A DNA stretch of 64,000 nt. It comes from Oceanobacillus saliphilus. GTDB lineage: Bacteria > Bacillota > Bacilli > Bacillales > Amphibacillaceae. Location: positions 124,001 to 188,000 of the forward strand of contig NZ_JALCZU010000001.1 in the NCBI RefSeq assembly GCF_023522835.1, read 5' to 3'. Each line of letters opens with the position of its first letter. The stretch's first letter is position 1. A model generated the notes under the pieces. It did not search any database. It was not told where the DNA came from and saw nothing but the letters and a program-made list of their open reading frames with translations. The position numbers and the translations under genes were made by a program. Shown piece by piece: positions 1 through 8,153 of the stretch.

Positions 1-2184
1 ATATACTGTTTGCAAGCTTAATAGTTCTTTTAAGACACTGAAATCGACAATTGGATTATAGCTTAAGTCTAGTGATCTTAAGTTAGTTAAGCCAGCTAAA
101 GCATCGATATTCGTAATGTTATTGCCGTATAAATACAAATGTTCAAGACTAAATAGGTTCTCTAACTGAGTAATATCTGCAATTTCATTATGCGAAAGGC
201 TAAGATAGTACAAATCGTACATTCCTGAGATACTATCAATATTCTCAATTTTATTATTACCTAACTCTAAACTAGAAAGATTGGTTAAGTTACTTAACGG
301 TGTAATATCCGAAATTTCATTATTATACAGTGATAAGTATCTTAGTTCAAATAAATTTTCAAGTGCAATAATATCTGTAATCTCATTAGAATCCAGATAC
401 AAGTCATAAAGAGAATTCAAATTAGATAAGGCATCGATATTTGAAATGTTATTAGAACTCAAACTCAAAGATCCTAATTTACTTAAGCTAGCCAATGGTG
501 AAATATCTGAAATCTGATTACTATATAACATCAAATATTCCAACTCAGTTAAACTTGCTAGGGCCTCAAGATTTTCAACTTCATTGTACCCAATGTTTAT
601 GGAATCGAGCTTAGTAAGTGCTTTCAATACAGCTATGTCTTTAATATTGTTATCGTATAAATCTAAGCTGCGAAGTTCTGTTAAATTCTCTAAAGAAGAT
701 ATATCACTTATCTCATTATTATATAAATCAAGATATTCTAATTTATTTAACCCTTTTAATGGAGAAAGATCTATAAATTCATTTCCCCAAACTCCTAAGC
801 TAGTAAGGTTATGTGCGAATTGAAGTCCTTCTAAAGACACTAATTCGTTATCATATAAGTATAAATCGTATAGGTATGCCATATCCGCTTCGGTTACTTC
901 ACGTGTATGAACACCAACTAGTTCTGCCACTTCTTTCATCAATATCTCATTTTCAAAATTTACAACAGGAGCTTCAGCATCTTCACCTTGTGTTTTAACC
1001 TTAAGGTTTTCATATGATATTAAATCATAATTATATTTTAAACGTAGACCTAAATCATACAGTACATTTGATGTTAACTCTGTAAATGTAAACTCGTTTG
1101 CATCATTTGTAACAAAGTCATAGTCATTATAGAACTCATCAGAATAAACGTAAAAATTAAATCCTAGCAATTTTGAAACATTATTCCATTTCATTGTAAA
1201 AGAAGTCTCGTCAACAGCAGTAATTTCATATTCAAACGGCTCTGCTGCCTCTCGCATTTCTTTCAATCTAAATTGCAATTGGATTGGGTTATTAATATAA
1301 TCAATACCCTCTTTTATCTCGATATTGATTGCCTCTGAAATACTAGGATCGTGTGAATCGTACAGGATTACTTCATAATTTCCCGGAATCATATGTATGT
1401 CGCCTTCATCTGAATCGATCCATTCATCATAAACAAATCCTTTATTCTCTTCATCCAGTCCGCGAATTTTTATTTTATCACTATAATTCAGGTATTCGTT
1501 TACCATGGTGATAATCGAGACCGGGATACGTTCTTGATCTGTCCAGTCGGTTTCTACTTCAATATAATAACCATAATAATTACCATTTTGAAGAACAGCA
1601 AGAAGCTCAATTCCGTATGCACTATTGATATCAAGGTCGGTGAATGTAAAACTTGTAGTATCACTAGATACACTAGTTATTAATTCACCATCCAGATATA
1701 ACTCATATTTTTCTACTCCGATATCCCCTAAAGCTTCCCAATATAGAGTGATAGAATTAAATGTTGCATAGTCATCAATGTCTAAATCGAAATAATGTTC
1801 CTCAATTTCTTCCCAGTCACTAGAATACGTATCTTCTTCTAGTTCATCTTCATTTTCAGCAATCTCTTCTTCGTAACTTACTAAATCTTCTTGTTCAACA
1901 ATTTCAGTAGTAGACTCGTTTTCATCCGAAACTTCATGTTGAGCAGTCTCTGTCTCTTCTGCTTCCGTGTCTTCAACTACTTCCGTTTCTTCTTGCTCTT
2001 CTGTAATTTCAACTTCATTCCCTACTTCTTCCACTACTTTCTCTTGCTCTGTTACACCTTCAGCATCATCTTCAAAAATTGAAGGTGACTGTGCAATAGC
2101 TTGCACCGGCGTTAAGAGCATCGAAAGTCCTAGAGCAAAAGCGGATAACGCGCTAAACATCCTAGTAAAATTCTTTCTCCGCAT
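1..2184 (-). CDS. Secreted internalin-like leucine-rich-repeat protein (C-terminus outside window)
   Basis: The reading frame is open from an ATG at 2184 to the left edge (728 codons, no stop). An AGGAGG site lies 6 bases before the ATG. Residues 1 to about 32 form a signal peptide (basic start, hydrophobic core, ALGLSMLLTPVQAIA-Q cleavage-like end). A very acidic Glu/Asp-rich linker follows to about residue 120. Two fibronectin-III-like beta regions come next (about 125-205 and 330-410), both rich in Tyr/Thr with the W-x-x-x-x-x-x-x-Y-x-x-Y/F pattern. From about residue 440 there are roughly 12 perfect 22-residue repeats of the type LxxLxLxxNxIxDIxxLxxLxx, the SDS22/internalin A kind. Such proteins sit outside the cell or on its surface and bind proteins or polysaccharides. 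The partner is unknown, and the anchor (LPXTG, SLH or similar) must lie beyond the window. Confidence 0.88.
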   Translation of the reverse strand, partial: MRRKNFTRMFSALSAFALGLSMLLTPVQAIAQSPSIFEDDAEGVTEQEKVVEEVGNEVEITEEQEETEVVEDTEAEETETAQHEVSDENESTTEIVEQEDLVSYEEEIAENEDELEEDTYSSDWEEIEEHYFDLDIDDYATFNSITLYWEALGDIGVEKYELYLDGELITSVSSDTTSFTFTDLDINSAYGIELLAVLQNGNYYGYYIEVETDWTDQERIPVSIITMVNEYLNYSDKIKIRGLDEENKGFVYDEWIDSDEGDIHMIPGNYEVILYDSHDPSISEAINIEIKEGIDYINNPIQLQFRLKEMREAAEPFEYEITAVDETSFTMKWNNVSKLLGFNFYVYSDEFYNDYDFVTNDANEFTFTELTSNVLYDLGLRLKYNYDLISYENLKVKTQGEDAEAPVVNFENEILMKEVAELVGVHTREVTEADMAYLYDLYLYDNELVSLEGLQFAHNLTSLGVWGNEFIDLSPLKGLNKLEYLDLYNNEISDISSLENLTELRSLDLYDNNIKDIAVLKALTKLDSINIGYNEVENLEALASLTELEYLMLYSNQISDISPLASLSKLGSLSLSSNNISNIDALSNLNSLYDLYLDSNEITDIIALENLFELRYLSLYNNEISDITPLSNLTNLSSLELGNNKIENIDSISGMYDLYYLSLSHNEIADITQLENLFSLEHLYLYGNNITNIDALAGLTNLRSLDLSYNPIVDFSVLKELLSLQTVY

Positions 2185-2661
2185 GTTTCTCCTCCTATAT
2201 AATTAGTAATATACTACTATATAATAACCAATCTTTAGTAAAAATCAAGTATTTAACAATAATTAATAGAAAATAATGAAAACACTGTACCTAGTTTACC
2301 ATTCTAGGTGCCTGTCATCTGGGAGTCGAGTAGATGACAGGCTCGCATTCATGTAGAATCGCGTTTCCTGCAGCTCCCTACGATTCCGGACGGTTAGATT
2401 TCCCGAGTCTGGTTCTGACCCTTATCGCTTCTTAAGCATTCCTTTCTTAGCTTATATTTAAATGGTGACATCCATATCCACTCATAATTAAGCAAGTTTA
2501 CTTAAGCGCTAGATATAGATAAAATTAACTTTAGAGTCGACAATAGACAATAATGGTATAATTCATTTTTGGCTATTTCTAAAAAAAGACCAAGTGTCTC
2601 TAACACCACTCAGTCTAATCAATGAAAATATTTCAGAAGCAGCACCTGTCCCGTGTACCTA
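2185..2661. other. Intergenic region without genes
   Basis: Apart from the palindrome at 2310-2342 and a motif at 2586-2616 (CTCTAACAC..CTCAGTCT type) that recurs near 8331 and 9275, I see no coding potential. The A/T-rich stretch at 2200-2280 should contain the promoter of the leftward LRR gene, but no convincing -35/-10 pair was identified. Confidence 0.4.
2310..2342. repeat. Palindromic REP-like element
   Basis: An 11-base arm (gcctgtcatct, 2310-2320) is followed by its exact inverse complement (2332-2342) with an 11-base loop. It lies in the 477-base gap between the LRR gene and the oxidase remnant. Related 'cctgtc(c)' or 'ggacag' words recur at 2640-2660, 3366-3390, 8159-8168 and 33676-33744, so this looks like one member of a dispersed REP-like family. 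There is no T-run, so it is probably not a terminator. Confidence 0.5.
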
Positions 2662-3368
2662 TTAAAACCTTCTCAAACTAAAAAATGATATGTCTTGTTT
2701 ACTTTTTCCCGAGATAACCATTTGGCTCAATACTTCACCTATACCACTGCTGAATTTAAAACCATGGCCAGAAAAACCACAAGCGATTATTACATGGGGG
2801 TGTTCTTTGAATCGATCGATAATAAAATCACCATCCGGCGTATTTGTGTATGTACATACTTTTCCTAGCTTATGGATGAATTTCTCGCTCATCGTTTGTT
2901 TAGCAAATTCAGTTACATCTTCTTCATCTTCCGTATAAGAACCAAAGGATGCTAGTACTTCTCCATTTGTTAAAGGGATCCCCCATCATGCCTACCAATT
3001 TTCGGACCGGCTTGATCAATAGATGGAAACCCGTAGAAAATCGATTCCCCATCGTCAAAGGACCAAGCAGGAAATGAACCGATTTTATACTTTTCTTCCG
3101 AAGCTTCAAACCATGAAAAAGTTTTTCAAGTAGGGGTTAGAGGTAGTTCTTGATCAAATAAAGCAGTTATTTCATTTGTTCCTTTTCCAGCTGTAATTAT
3201 CAATTGGCTTCCATGTAGATGTTTATCTTTCAGTGCTATTGTCACGTGATTAGATTGGATATCCATGCGTTCAACGACTTCGTTTACAAATAAATCTGCT
3301 CCGTACTGAATTGCTAATTCGCGGTATGCTCTAATTGCCTCTATACTCATTAACACACCAGAGCGGAC
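2662..3368 (-). pseudogene. Decayed FAD amine oxidase (N-methyltryptophan/sarcosine oxidase type), N-terminus missing
   Basis: The translated remnant follows the second half of monomeric sarcosine oxidase/N-methyl-L-tryptophan oxidase (SolA). A segment starting SGVLMSIEAIRAYRELA corresponds to about residue 165 of the family. Then come the stretch YGFPSIDQAGPKIGRHDGG, and near the end CTYTNTPDGDFIIDR and GFSGHGFKFSSGIGE, the FAD-binding/covalent-Cys region. Three lesions are visible: the first ~165 residues including the Rossmann GxGxxG are absent; a TGA at 3126-3128 stands where a sense codon is expected (family has Arg/Lys); and a C-run at 2980-2984 is one base short, shifting frame. The C-terminal stop at 2662-2664 is intact. 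The broken 5' edge runs straight into the REP-like hairpin at 3366-3390. The gene cannot make an enzyme. Confidence 0.85.
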
Positions 3369-3390
3369 ACAGGGACAGGTGTCTTGTCCT
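3366..3390. repeat. REP-like hairpin at the broken 5' edge of the oxidase remnant
   Basis: The 25 bases read ggaca..tgtcc at the ends with an inner gacac..gtgtc pairing and an 'agggacag' centre, so they fold as a short hairpin. The word is shared with the repeat at 33676-33744. It begins exactly where homology to the oxidase ends, so the deletion or insertion that removed the N-terminus probably involved this element. Confidence 0.5.
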
Positions 3391-3587
3391 CCCCTTCACC
3401 TTTAAAGGGCCGATGGGTCAATTCCCTTGTTCGCTATCGCTTTAACAAGCTAGTGGACTAGACTTCTTTCTTATTTAAGCGATTTAGACAGAGGTTGTGT
3501 TAGCAATTATAAGGCAATAATGCAATTACACAGTATGAATGCTATACTTACTGAATCATTGAATACAAAAAGGAGATAAAGCGGCAG

Positions 3588-3779
3588 ATGAAATATTATA
3601 CATCCCAAATGAAAAAACTAGTGATGGACAATGAAGAATTGCAAAAAGAGTTAAAAAAAATAATGAAAGAACATAATCTTGAGAAAAGCTTTGCACTGAA
3701 GGCTTTGTACCATGCTGAGGTTGCTGCAGGTGGGAAATATCAGGAAGCATACCGCGAACTTGACTTGCCTAATAGGTAG
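3588..3779 (+). CDS. Small hypothetical helical protein (63 aa)
   Basis: ATG at 3588 with an AGGAG site at 3571-3575 (rather long 12-base spacing). The 63-residue product is highly charged and lacks a signal peptide or membrane segment. Its first 35 residues (KKLVMDNEELQKELKKIMKEH) have the heptad-like spacing of a coiled coil, followed by a short AEVAAGGKYQEAYRELDL tail. I do not recognise a family. It stands alone between the oxidase remnant and the gluconate genes. It could be a real small cytosolic protein; the weak ribosome-site spacing keeps confidence moderate. Confidence 0.5.
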   Translation: MKYYTSQMKKLVMDNEELQKELKKIMKEHNLEKSFALKALYHAEVAAGGKYQEAYRELDLPNR

Positions 3780-4125
3780 GTCATTTTTTATTTGTAGCGT
3801 TTATAATCTAAGTGATTTCTATGTTTGTTTTTGGAAAGCTAGCCGACAGAACAACTTTCATCTTTACTGACTTTGTGGGACAACCCTTTTCAATAATATC
3901 TTCGTATTTATTAATCTCGTGTATTGCATTATTCTAATTTTAAACGAACTAATTCATCTATTAATTGTGTGTAGCTTGCATCTCGCAAAAAAGTCTTTAA
4001 GTAAGATGATAAGGAAACTGTTACCCTATCAGACTGTCTGAAGAACTGCGAGGACTAGTCACCTTGATCCACTGATAAGATCGTCTTATTGGCCCGATAA
4101 ACCTATCCCTCTAGTCTTCTTCCTA
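3780..4125. other. Intergenic region, nothing recognised
   Basis: No open frame with codon-like composition, no strong palindrome with a T-run and no recognisable promoter was seen in this 346-base gap between the small gene and the gntP terminator. Confidence 0.4.
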
Positions 4126-4167
4126 AATAAAAAGATAAAAAAGAGGCACAAATTGTATTGTACCTCT
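4126..4167 (-). terminator. Rho-independent terminator of the gnd-gntP operon
   Basis: Read on the minus strand, agaggtacaa and ttgtgcctct (one G-U pair) form a 10-bp stem with a 6-base loop, directly followed by a T-rich run (complement of 4126-4141). It lies 13 bases after the gntP stop. Confidence 0.8.
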
Positions 4168-4179
4168 ACAATGGTTTAG

Positions 4180-5523
4180 TTAAGAAATAAACAATCCTAG
4201 TCCAAGGGCAACACCCAAGCCGACAAGACCGATAATTGTTTCCATAACTGTCCATGATTTTAGTGTATCTTTTACATCCAGACCAAAGTATCGGTTTACT
4301 AACCAGAATCCAGAATCGTTGACATGGGATAGAACGGTTGCGCCAGCGGCAATTGCGATAACGATTAGGCCTAAAACTGGACCTTCCATTCCTAAAATGT
4401 CAATAACTGGTGAGATTAACCCAGCTGCTGTTACCATGGATACAGTTGCAGATCCTTGTGCAACCCGAACAACCGCTGCGATAAGGAAAGCAAGTAAGAT
4501 TGGTGGTAGTGAAGAGCCTGCCATCATTTGACCAAGAACCTCTCCAACACCAGAATCAATTAATACCTGTTTGAACACACCACCAGCACCAGTAACTAAG
4601 ATAATGATACCAGCTGGTTCTAATGCCTTCGTTGCAATATCTTGAACTTCTTGTTTCGTATAGCCTCTTCTTGTTCCTAATAGCTTAAACGTTAATAATG
4701 TAGCAATAAGCAACGCAACAATTGGATTACCAATAAATGTTGTGATTTCCCTTACAATATGGCCTTCTGCAAATATCACAGTAGATAACGTATTGAGTAA
4801 AATAAGTACTAGTGGAACTAAAATAATTCCTGCAATCATTTTAAATCCTGGCAAATCTTTTTCGTATTCTTTTTCTTCAAAATTCATATATTCTGGTACG
4901 GTTACATGGATTTTCTTAGCAATATACTTTCCAAAAAGCGGACCAGCGATTATCATGGATGGGATACCGGCAAGAATACCGAATAGAATAACCCAGCCAA
5001 GCTCTGCACCAATTAGATCCGCTACGGCAATAGGTCCAGGAGTTGGTGGAATGTAACTGTGTGTAACTGCTAAACCAGCCAACAATGGAATACCATAGTA
5101 TAATAAAGATTTTCCGGTCTTTTTCGCTAAACCATATACGATAGGAACTAAAATAATAAAACCAACATCAAAGAAAACTGGTATCGCGACTAAGAATCCG
5201 GCAATCCCCAAAGCCCATTGGGAGCGGTCTTCTCCAAATTTTTGAAGCAAAGTTTGTGCTAAACGTTCGACACCACCTGAAACTTCAAGCATCTTTCCAA
5301 ACATCGCACCTAAACCAACGACGATGGCAACAAAACCTAATGTGCCTCCCATCCCACTTTCTACCGATGAAATGACTTCATCAAGCGGCATGCCAGCAGC
5401 AATACCGACGAGTAAGCTGACTAGCATTAAAGCTACAAATGCATGCAGTTTTGTTCGAATGACTAGATATAATAGACCAAAAATCCCTGCTACTGCTATT
5501 AAAATCAACATGGTTGATGACAT
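4180..5523 (-). CDS. gntP: Gluconate permease, GntP family
   Basis: 447 residues, the usual GntP length, almost entirely hydrophobic with about 12 membrane helices. The conserved stretch HSYIPPTPGPIAVADLIGAE near residue 155 and the C-terminal VNRYFGLDVKDTLKSW motif are characteristic of GntP/Gnt-II H+:gluconate symporters. The ATG at 5523 is preceded by GGGGGA at 7 bases. It lies 22 bases downstream of gnd on the same strand and shares its terminator, so the two form an operon for gluconate import and oxidation by the pentose phosphate route. No gluconate kinase gene is present in the window, so GntK must be encoded elsewhere. Confidence 0.93.
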   Translation of the reverse strand: MSSTMLILIAVAGIFGLLYLVIRTKLHAFVALMLVSLLVGIAAGMPLDEVISSVESGMGGTLGFVAIVVGLGAMFGKMLEVSGGVERLAQTLLQKFGEDRSQWALGIAGFLVAIPVFFDVGFIILVPIVYGLAKKTGKSLLYYGIPLLAGLAVTHSYIPPTPGPIAVADLIGAELGWVILFGILAGIPSMIIAGPLFGKYIAKKIHVTVPEYMNFEEKEYEKDLPGFKMIAGIILVPLVLILLNTLSTVIFAEGHIVREITTFIGNPIVALLIATLLTFKLLGTRRGYTKQEVQDIATKALEPAGIIILVTGAGGVFKQVLIDSGVGEVLGQMMAGSSLPPILLAFLIAAVVRVAQGSATVSMVTAAGLISPVIDILGMEGPVLGLIVIAIAAGATVLSHVNDSGFWLVNRYFGLDVKDTLKSWTVMETIIGLVGLGVALGLGLFIS

Positions 5524-5545
5524 TATTATTTCCCCCTAGATTGTC

Positions 5546-6439
5546 CTATTTTTCTACAGCATGTCCGCCAAATTGATTGCGTAATGCTGCTACTACTTTA
5601 CCGCTAAATGTATCTGTCTCCAATGAACGATTTCGCATCATTAATGATAAGGCAATCACTGGTGCTGCCACTTTTAAATCCAATGCCGTTTCCACGGTCC
5701 ACTTCCCTTCGCCAGAAGCATGCATGACACCTTTTATGCCATCTAGTCGAGCATCCTTTGAAAATGCATCTTCCATTAATTCCATTAACCATGAACGGAT
5801 AACCGAACCATTATTCCAGACCTTTGCCACCTGTTCATAATCATAATCAAACTCACTTTTTTCGAGAATATCGAACCCTTCCGCAATGGCTTGCATCATA
5901 CCATATTCAATTCCATTATGAATCATTTTTAAAAAGTGACCGCTTCCTGATTCTCCAGTGTAAAGGTAACCGTTTTCAATGCATGTGTCAGAAAATAGTT
6001 TCTCAACATACTTGAATGCGCCTTCATCTCCGCCAATCATCGCACAAGCTCCATTTCTTGCACCTTCCATGCCACCACTTGTACCAACATCTAAGTATTG
6101 GATACCTTTTTCTTCAAGCTGCTGTGCACGTTTTATTGTATCTTTGTAGTTCGAATTTCCTCCATCGATAAGAATATCGCCTGCTTGCATTTCTGGCATC
6201 AATTCGGTTATGACTTTTTCTGTTGGCTCTCCGGCGGGAACCATCATCCAAACAATCCTTGGTGATTCCAGATGATAGATTACATCTGGAAGAGTAGCAG
6301 CAGTAGAAGCACCATATTCCTTTGCTGCTTGCATCGATGATTTCGACAAATCAGATGCAACTACTTCATGGCCATGATCAATTAAATTATAGGTTAAGTT
6401 TAATCCCATTTTTCCTAAACCTATCATTGCTAGTTTCAT
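5546..6439 (-). CDS. gnd: 6-phosphogluconate dehydrogenase (decarboxylating), short ~297-aa type
   Basis: Converts 6-phosphogluconate to ribulose 5-phosphate and CO2. The N-terminal Rossmann motif GLGKMG (residues 7-12) is followed at the end of beta-2 by ASDLS. The acidic Asp, in place of the Asn-Arg-Thr seen in NADP enzymes, suggests NAD preference (inference). Substrate motifs DGGNSNYKD, GTSGGMEGARNG and KMIHNGIEYG are intact. At about 297 residues it belongs to the short class (YqeC/GndA-like), not the 468-residue GntZ class. The start at 6439 is chosen because GGGGGA stands 8 bases upstream; the in-frame ATG 15 bases earlier has no ribosome site. Its promoter overlaps a cre site, so glucose repression by CcpA is likely. 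Confidence 0.9.
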   Translation of the reverse strand: MKLAMIGLGKMGLNLTYNLIDHGHEVVASDLSKSSMQAAKEYGASTAATLPDVIYHLESPRIVWMMVPAGEPTEKVITELMPEMQAGDILIDGGNSNYKDTIKRAQQLEEKGIQYLDVGTSGGMEGARNGACAMIGGDEGAFKYVEKLFSDTCIENGYLYTGESGSGHFLKMIHNGIEYGMMQAIAEGFDILEKSEFDYDYEQVAKVWNNGSVIRSWLMELMEDAFSKDARLDGIKGVMHASGEGKWTVETALDLKVAAPVIALSLMMRNRSLETDTFSGKVVAALRNQFGGHAVEK

Positions 6440-6464
6440 AGGCTTATCCCCCATTATTCAAAAT

Positions 6465-6476
6465 TTGTATATACAA
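6465..6476. promoter_or_regulatory. TTGTATATACAA operator palindrome upstream of gnd
   Basis: A perfect 12-base palindrome lies 26 bases before the gnd start codon and about 20 bases downstream of the -10 box. It resembles the B. subtilis gnt operator (ACTTGTATACAAGT core) bound by the FadR-type repressor GntR. The regulator encoded next door is however an RpiR-type protein, so which protein binds is uncertain. Confidence 0.55.
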
Positions 6477-6494
6477 GTTATCCTATACATCCAT

Positions 6495-6523
6495 ATCATA
6501 GTCGAAAATTATTTCCTGTGCAA
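6495..6523 (-). promoter_or_regulatory. Sigma-A promoter of gnd-gntP
   Basis: On the minus strand TTGCAC (complement of 6518-6523) and TATGAT (complement of 6495-6500) are separated by exactly 17 bases, upstream of gnd. The -35 box is inside a cre-like site. Confidence 0.65.
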
Positions 6524-6532
6524 GCGTTTTCC
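6519..6532. promoter_or_regulatory. cre site (CcpA) over the gnd -35 box
   Basis: The minus strand reads GGAAAACGCTTGCA, matching the cre consensus TGWNANCGNTNWCA at all but the first position. Its overlap with the -35 element predicts repression. Confidence 0.65.
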
Positions 6533-6550
6533 GTAAAATATTTTTTTATT

Positions 6551-6564
6551 TGTAATCGCTTTTA
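6551..6564. promoter_or_regulatory. Second cre-like site between gnd and the RpiR regulator
   Basis: TGTAATCGCTTTTA matches cre with one mismatch (T for C at position 13). It sits between the divergent gnd and regulator genes and may control either. Confidence 0.45.
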
Positions 6565-6647
6565 GAAAACTTGGCATACGCCTAGCTTTTGGGCGAATGC
6601 CTTAGTTGCACTTATGCAAGTAAGAAAGATTATACTTTCTTACTTGC
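6562..6647 (+). repeat. Double-hairpin repeat, copy A
   Basis: After the shared leader ttagaaaacttgg comes hairpin 1 (6573-6601, 11 positions, loop AGCTTTT), an invariant linker TTAGTTGCACTTAT (6602-6615), then a perfect 13-bp hairpin 2 (6616-6628 with 6635-6647, loop ATTATA). Copy B at 7685-7770 has the same leader, loop type and linker, but its stem bases differ in a pairing-preserving way. This marks the element as a folded RNA or DNA structure. Copy A lies in the likely leader of the RpiR gene. Confidence 0.7.
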
Positions 6648-6723
6648 TAAAAAAATCTTTCCTTTTTAATTTGTTTCATATTATGATAGCAATAGGAATT
6701 TGAAATAGGCGGGTGGTCCATAT

Positions 6724-7581
6724 ATGTCTGTAGGAGAGATGAAACATTGTCTCATGCGAATTCGTTCCAGTTATAATTCGTTTAATGAGACCGAGCAGAA
6801 AATTGCAAATTATATTCTAAACCAACCACACCGGATAGTGCATGGTACTATTAATGAGGTTGCTGATGAGATAGGCATTGCAGTCTCCACTGTTTTTCGA
6901 TTTTGTCAGAAAATTGGCTTTAAAGGATATCAAGCAATGAAAATAGTCCTAGCTACGGAATTGGTCGAACCGATTAAAGATATTCATGAGAAGATTTTAG
7001 AAACGGATAATGAGGTCGCTGTTGCCGAAAAAGTTTTTCATGCTAATATAACTACATTGGAGCAAACGTTAAAATTGCTGGATAAACAAGCCATCGAAAA
7101 AGCTGTCGACCTTATTCACTCCGCTAGATTAGTAGAATTGTTTGGTTGTGGTGGTTCAAATGTAATTGCCCAGGATGCATATCATAAATTAATTCGCACA
7201 GGGATTTCTGTTAATAAGCAGATTGATACACATATGCAGATGATGGCCGCTTCACAGCTGGGCGAAGGGGATTTGGGTATACTTATTTCCCATTCAGGAG
7301 CAACAAGAGATATACTTGATATTTTAGAAGTTCTAAACGAAAATAATGTCCAGACAATAGCGATTACTAATTTTGCAAAATCACCTTTAAGTGAATTGGC
7401 AGATGTAGTTTTATCAACTGTATCCGAAGAAACAGACTTCCGATCTGAAGCACTCGCATCTCGGATTGCACAGCTAAGTATTATTGATGCCATTTATGTA
7501 AACGTTTTAGTCAAGCAGAAGCATCATGGTAAATCGGCATTAAATCGAGTACGAAAGGCAATCTCTAGCAAAAGAATTTAA
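6724..7581 (+). CDS. RpiR/MurR-family transcriptional regulator of the gluconate genes
   Basis: 285 residues. Residues about 8-80 form the RpiR helix-turn-helix domain (LNQPHRIVHGTINEVADEIG and STVFRFCQKIGFKGYQAMK). Residues about 115-255 form a SIS sugar-phosphate-binding domain (LFGCGGSNVIAQDAYHKL; ISHSGATRDILDILE). The family senses phosphosugars, here probably 6-phosphogluconate or a relative. It is divergent from gnd-gntP and shares the regulatory region. The start at 6724 is supported by GGGTGG 7 bases upstream; the next in-frame ATG has only 2 bases after its AGGAG. The exact ligand is an inference from the neighbours. Confidence 0.85.
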   Translation: MSVGEMKHCLMRIRSSYNSFNETEQKIANYILNQPHRIVHGTINEVADEIGIAVSTVFRFCQKIGFKGYQAMKIVLATELVEPIKDIHEKILETDNEVAVAEKVFHANITTLEQTLKLLDKQAIEKAVDLIHSARLVELFGCGGSNVIAQDAYHKLIRTGISVNKQIDTHMQMMAASQLGEGDLGILISHSGATRDILDILEVLNENNVQTIAITNFAKSPLSELADVVLSTVSEETDFRSEALASRIAQLSIIDAIYVNVLVKQKHHGKSALNRVRKAISSKRI

Positions 7582-7684
7582 TGGTCGGCTTCTTAAAGAT
7601 GCTTAGTCCATGATGACCACTTTGCACAAGTAGGAAAAACTGTGAAGGATAGGTTACGGTGGAGGGTTAATGACGTCGCATTTA

Positions 7685-7770
7685 TTAGAAAACTTGGTTG
7701 TTACCGAGCCTTTCGGTGACAGCCTTAGTTGCACTTATGCAGATTGGAAAGTTTTATCTATCCTATCTGC
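7685..7770 (+). repeat. Double-hairpin repeat, copy B
   Basis: It has the same architecture as 6562-6647: leader ttagaaaacttgg, 11-bp hairpin 1 (7696-7724, loop AGCCTTT), identical linker TTAGTTGCACTTAT, and hairpin 2 (7739-7751 with 7758-7770; 11 of 13 pairs). Compared with copy A, most stem positions differ but still pair. It lies about 100 bases after the RpiR gene, in the same orientation. Confidence 0.7.
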
Positions 7771-7782
7771 CAATAAAGACAT

Positions 7783-8055
7783 TTATTTAGTAGTGAACTC
7801 ATTTAATTCTTGTAGCGTGATAAAACCAATTTTATAATAATTATTCCATGTTTCATTATCAAGATTAACTGAGTTTTCTTTGTAAAAAGTTTTTGCTACA
7901 TCCAACTGCTGTTTATGAAGTACCAATGTAGGATTAGTTGGAGTTGACATGTTCATTTCGCTTACCAATTCTTTCGAGAAATCTTCCTTTAATTCATAAA
8001 TTTTATCATCGTCAAAAGTGACGTATATCGTATATTTTTCAAATGGTATTTTCAT
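7783..8055 (-). CDS. Hypothetical protein (90 aa)
   Basis: ATG at 8055 preceded by GGAG at 9 bases. The product is soluble and acidic. A short beta-rich start (KIPFEKYTIYVTFDDDKIYEL) is followed by helical segments; there is no signal peptide or membrane helix and no family was recognised. It stands alone in a 1.1-kb region otherwise filled with repeats. Composition and ribosome site favour a real gene. Confidence 0.6.
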   Translation of the reverse strand: MKIPFEKYTIYVTFDDDKIYELKEDFSKELVSEMNMSTPTNPTLVLHKQQLDVAKTFYKENSVNLDNETWNNYYKIGFITLQELNEFTTK

Positions 8056-8106
8056 TATATTTTTCTCCTTTTAATCTATTTAAGTGTTGCGAAATAAGAA
8101 TCATTT

Positions 8107-8153
8107 AACAGTGTAACATAAGGGATCTGTCAAACCCCTTTTGTTACACTGTT
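8107..8153. repeat. Long inverted repeat (18-bp arms)
   Basis: Arms 8107-8124 and 8136-8153 are complementary at 17 of 18 positions (ends aacagtgtaaca / tgttacactgtt), with an 11-base loop. There is no T-run on the plus side. It lies just upstream of the 90-aa gene, which points away. A 'gacaggctcct' REP-like word follows immediately. Confidence 0.6.

Noticed and set aside
2690-2938. An 82-codon plus-strand frame
   Set aside because: It is the antisense shadow of the oxidase remnant, whose protein similarity is clear on the other strand.
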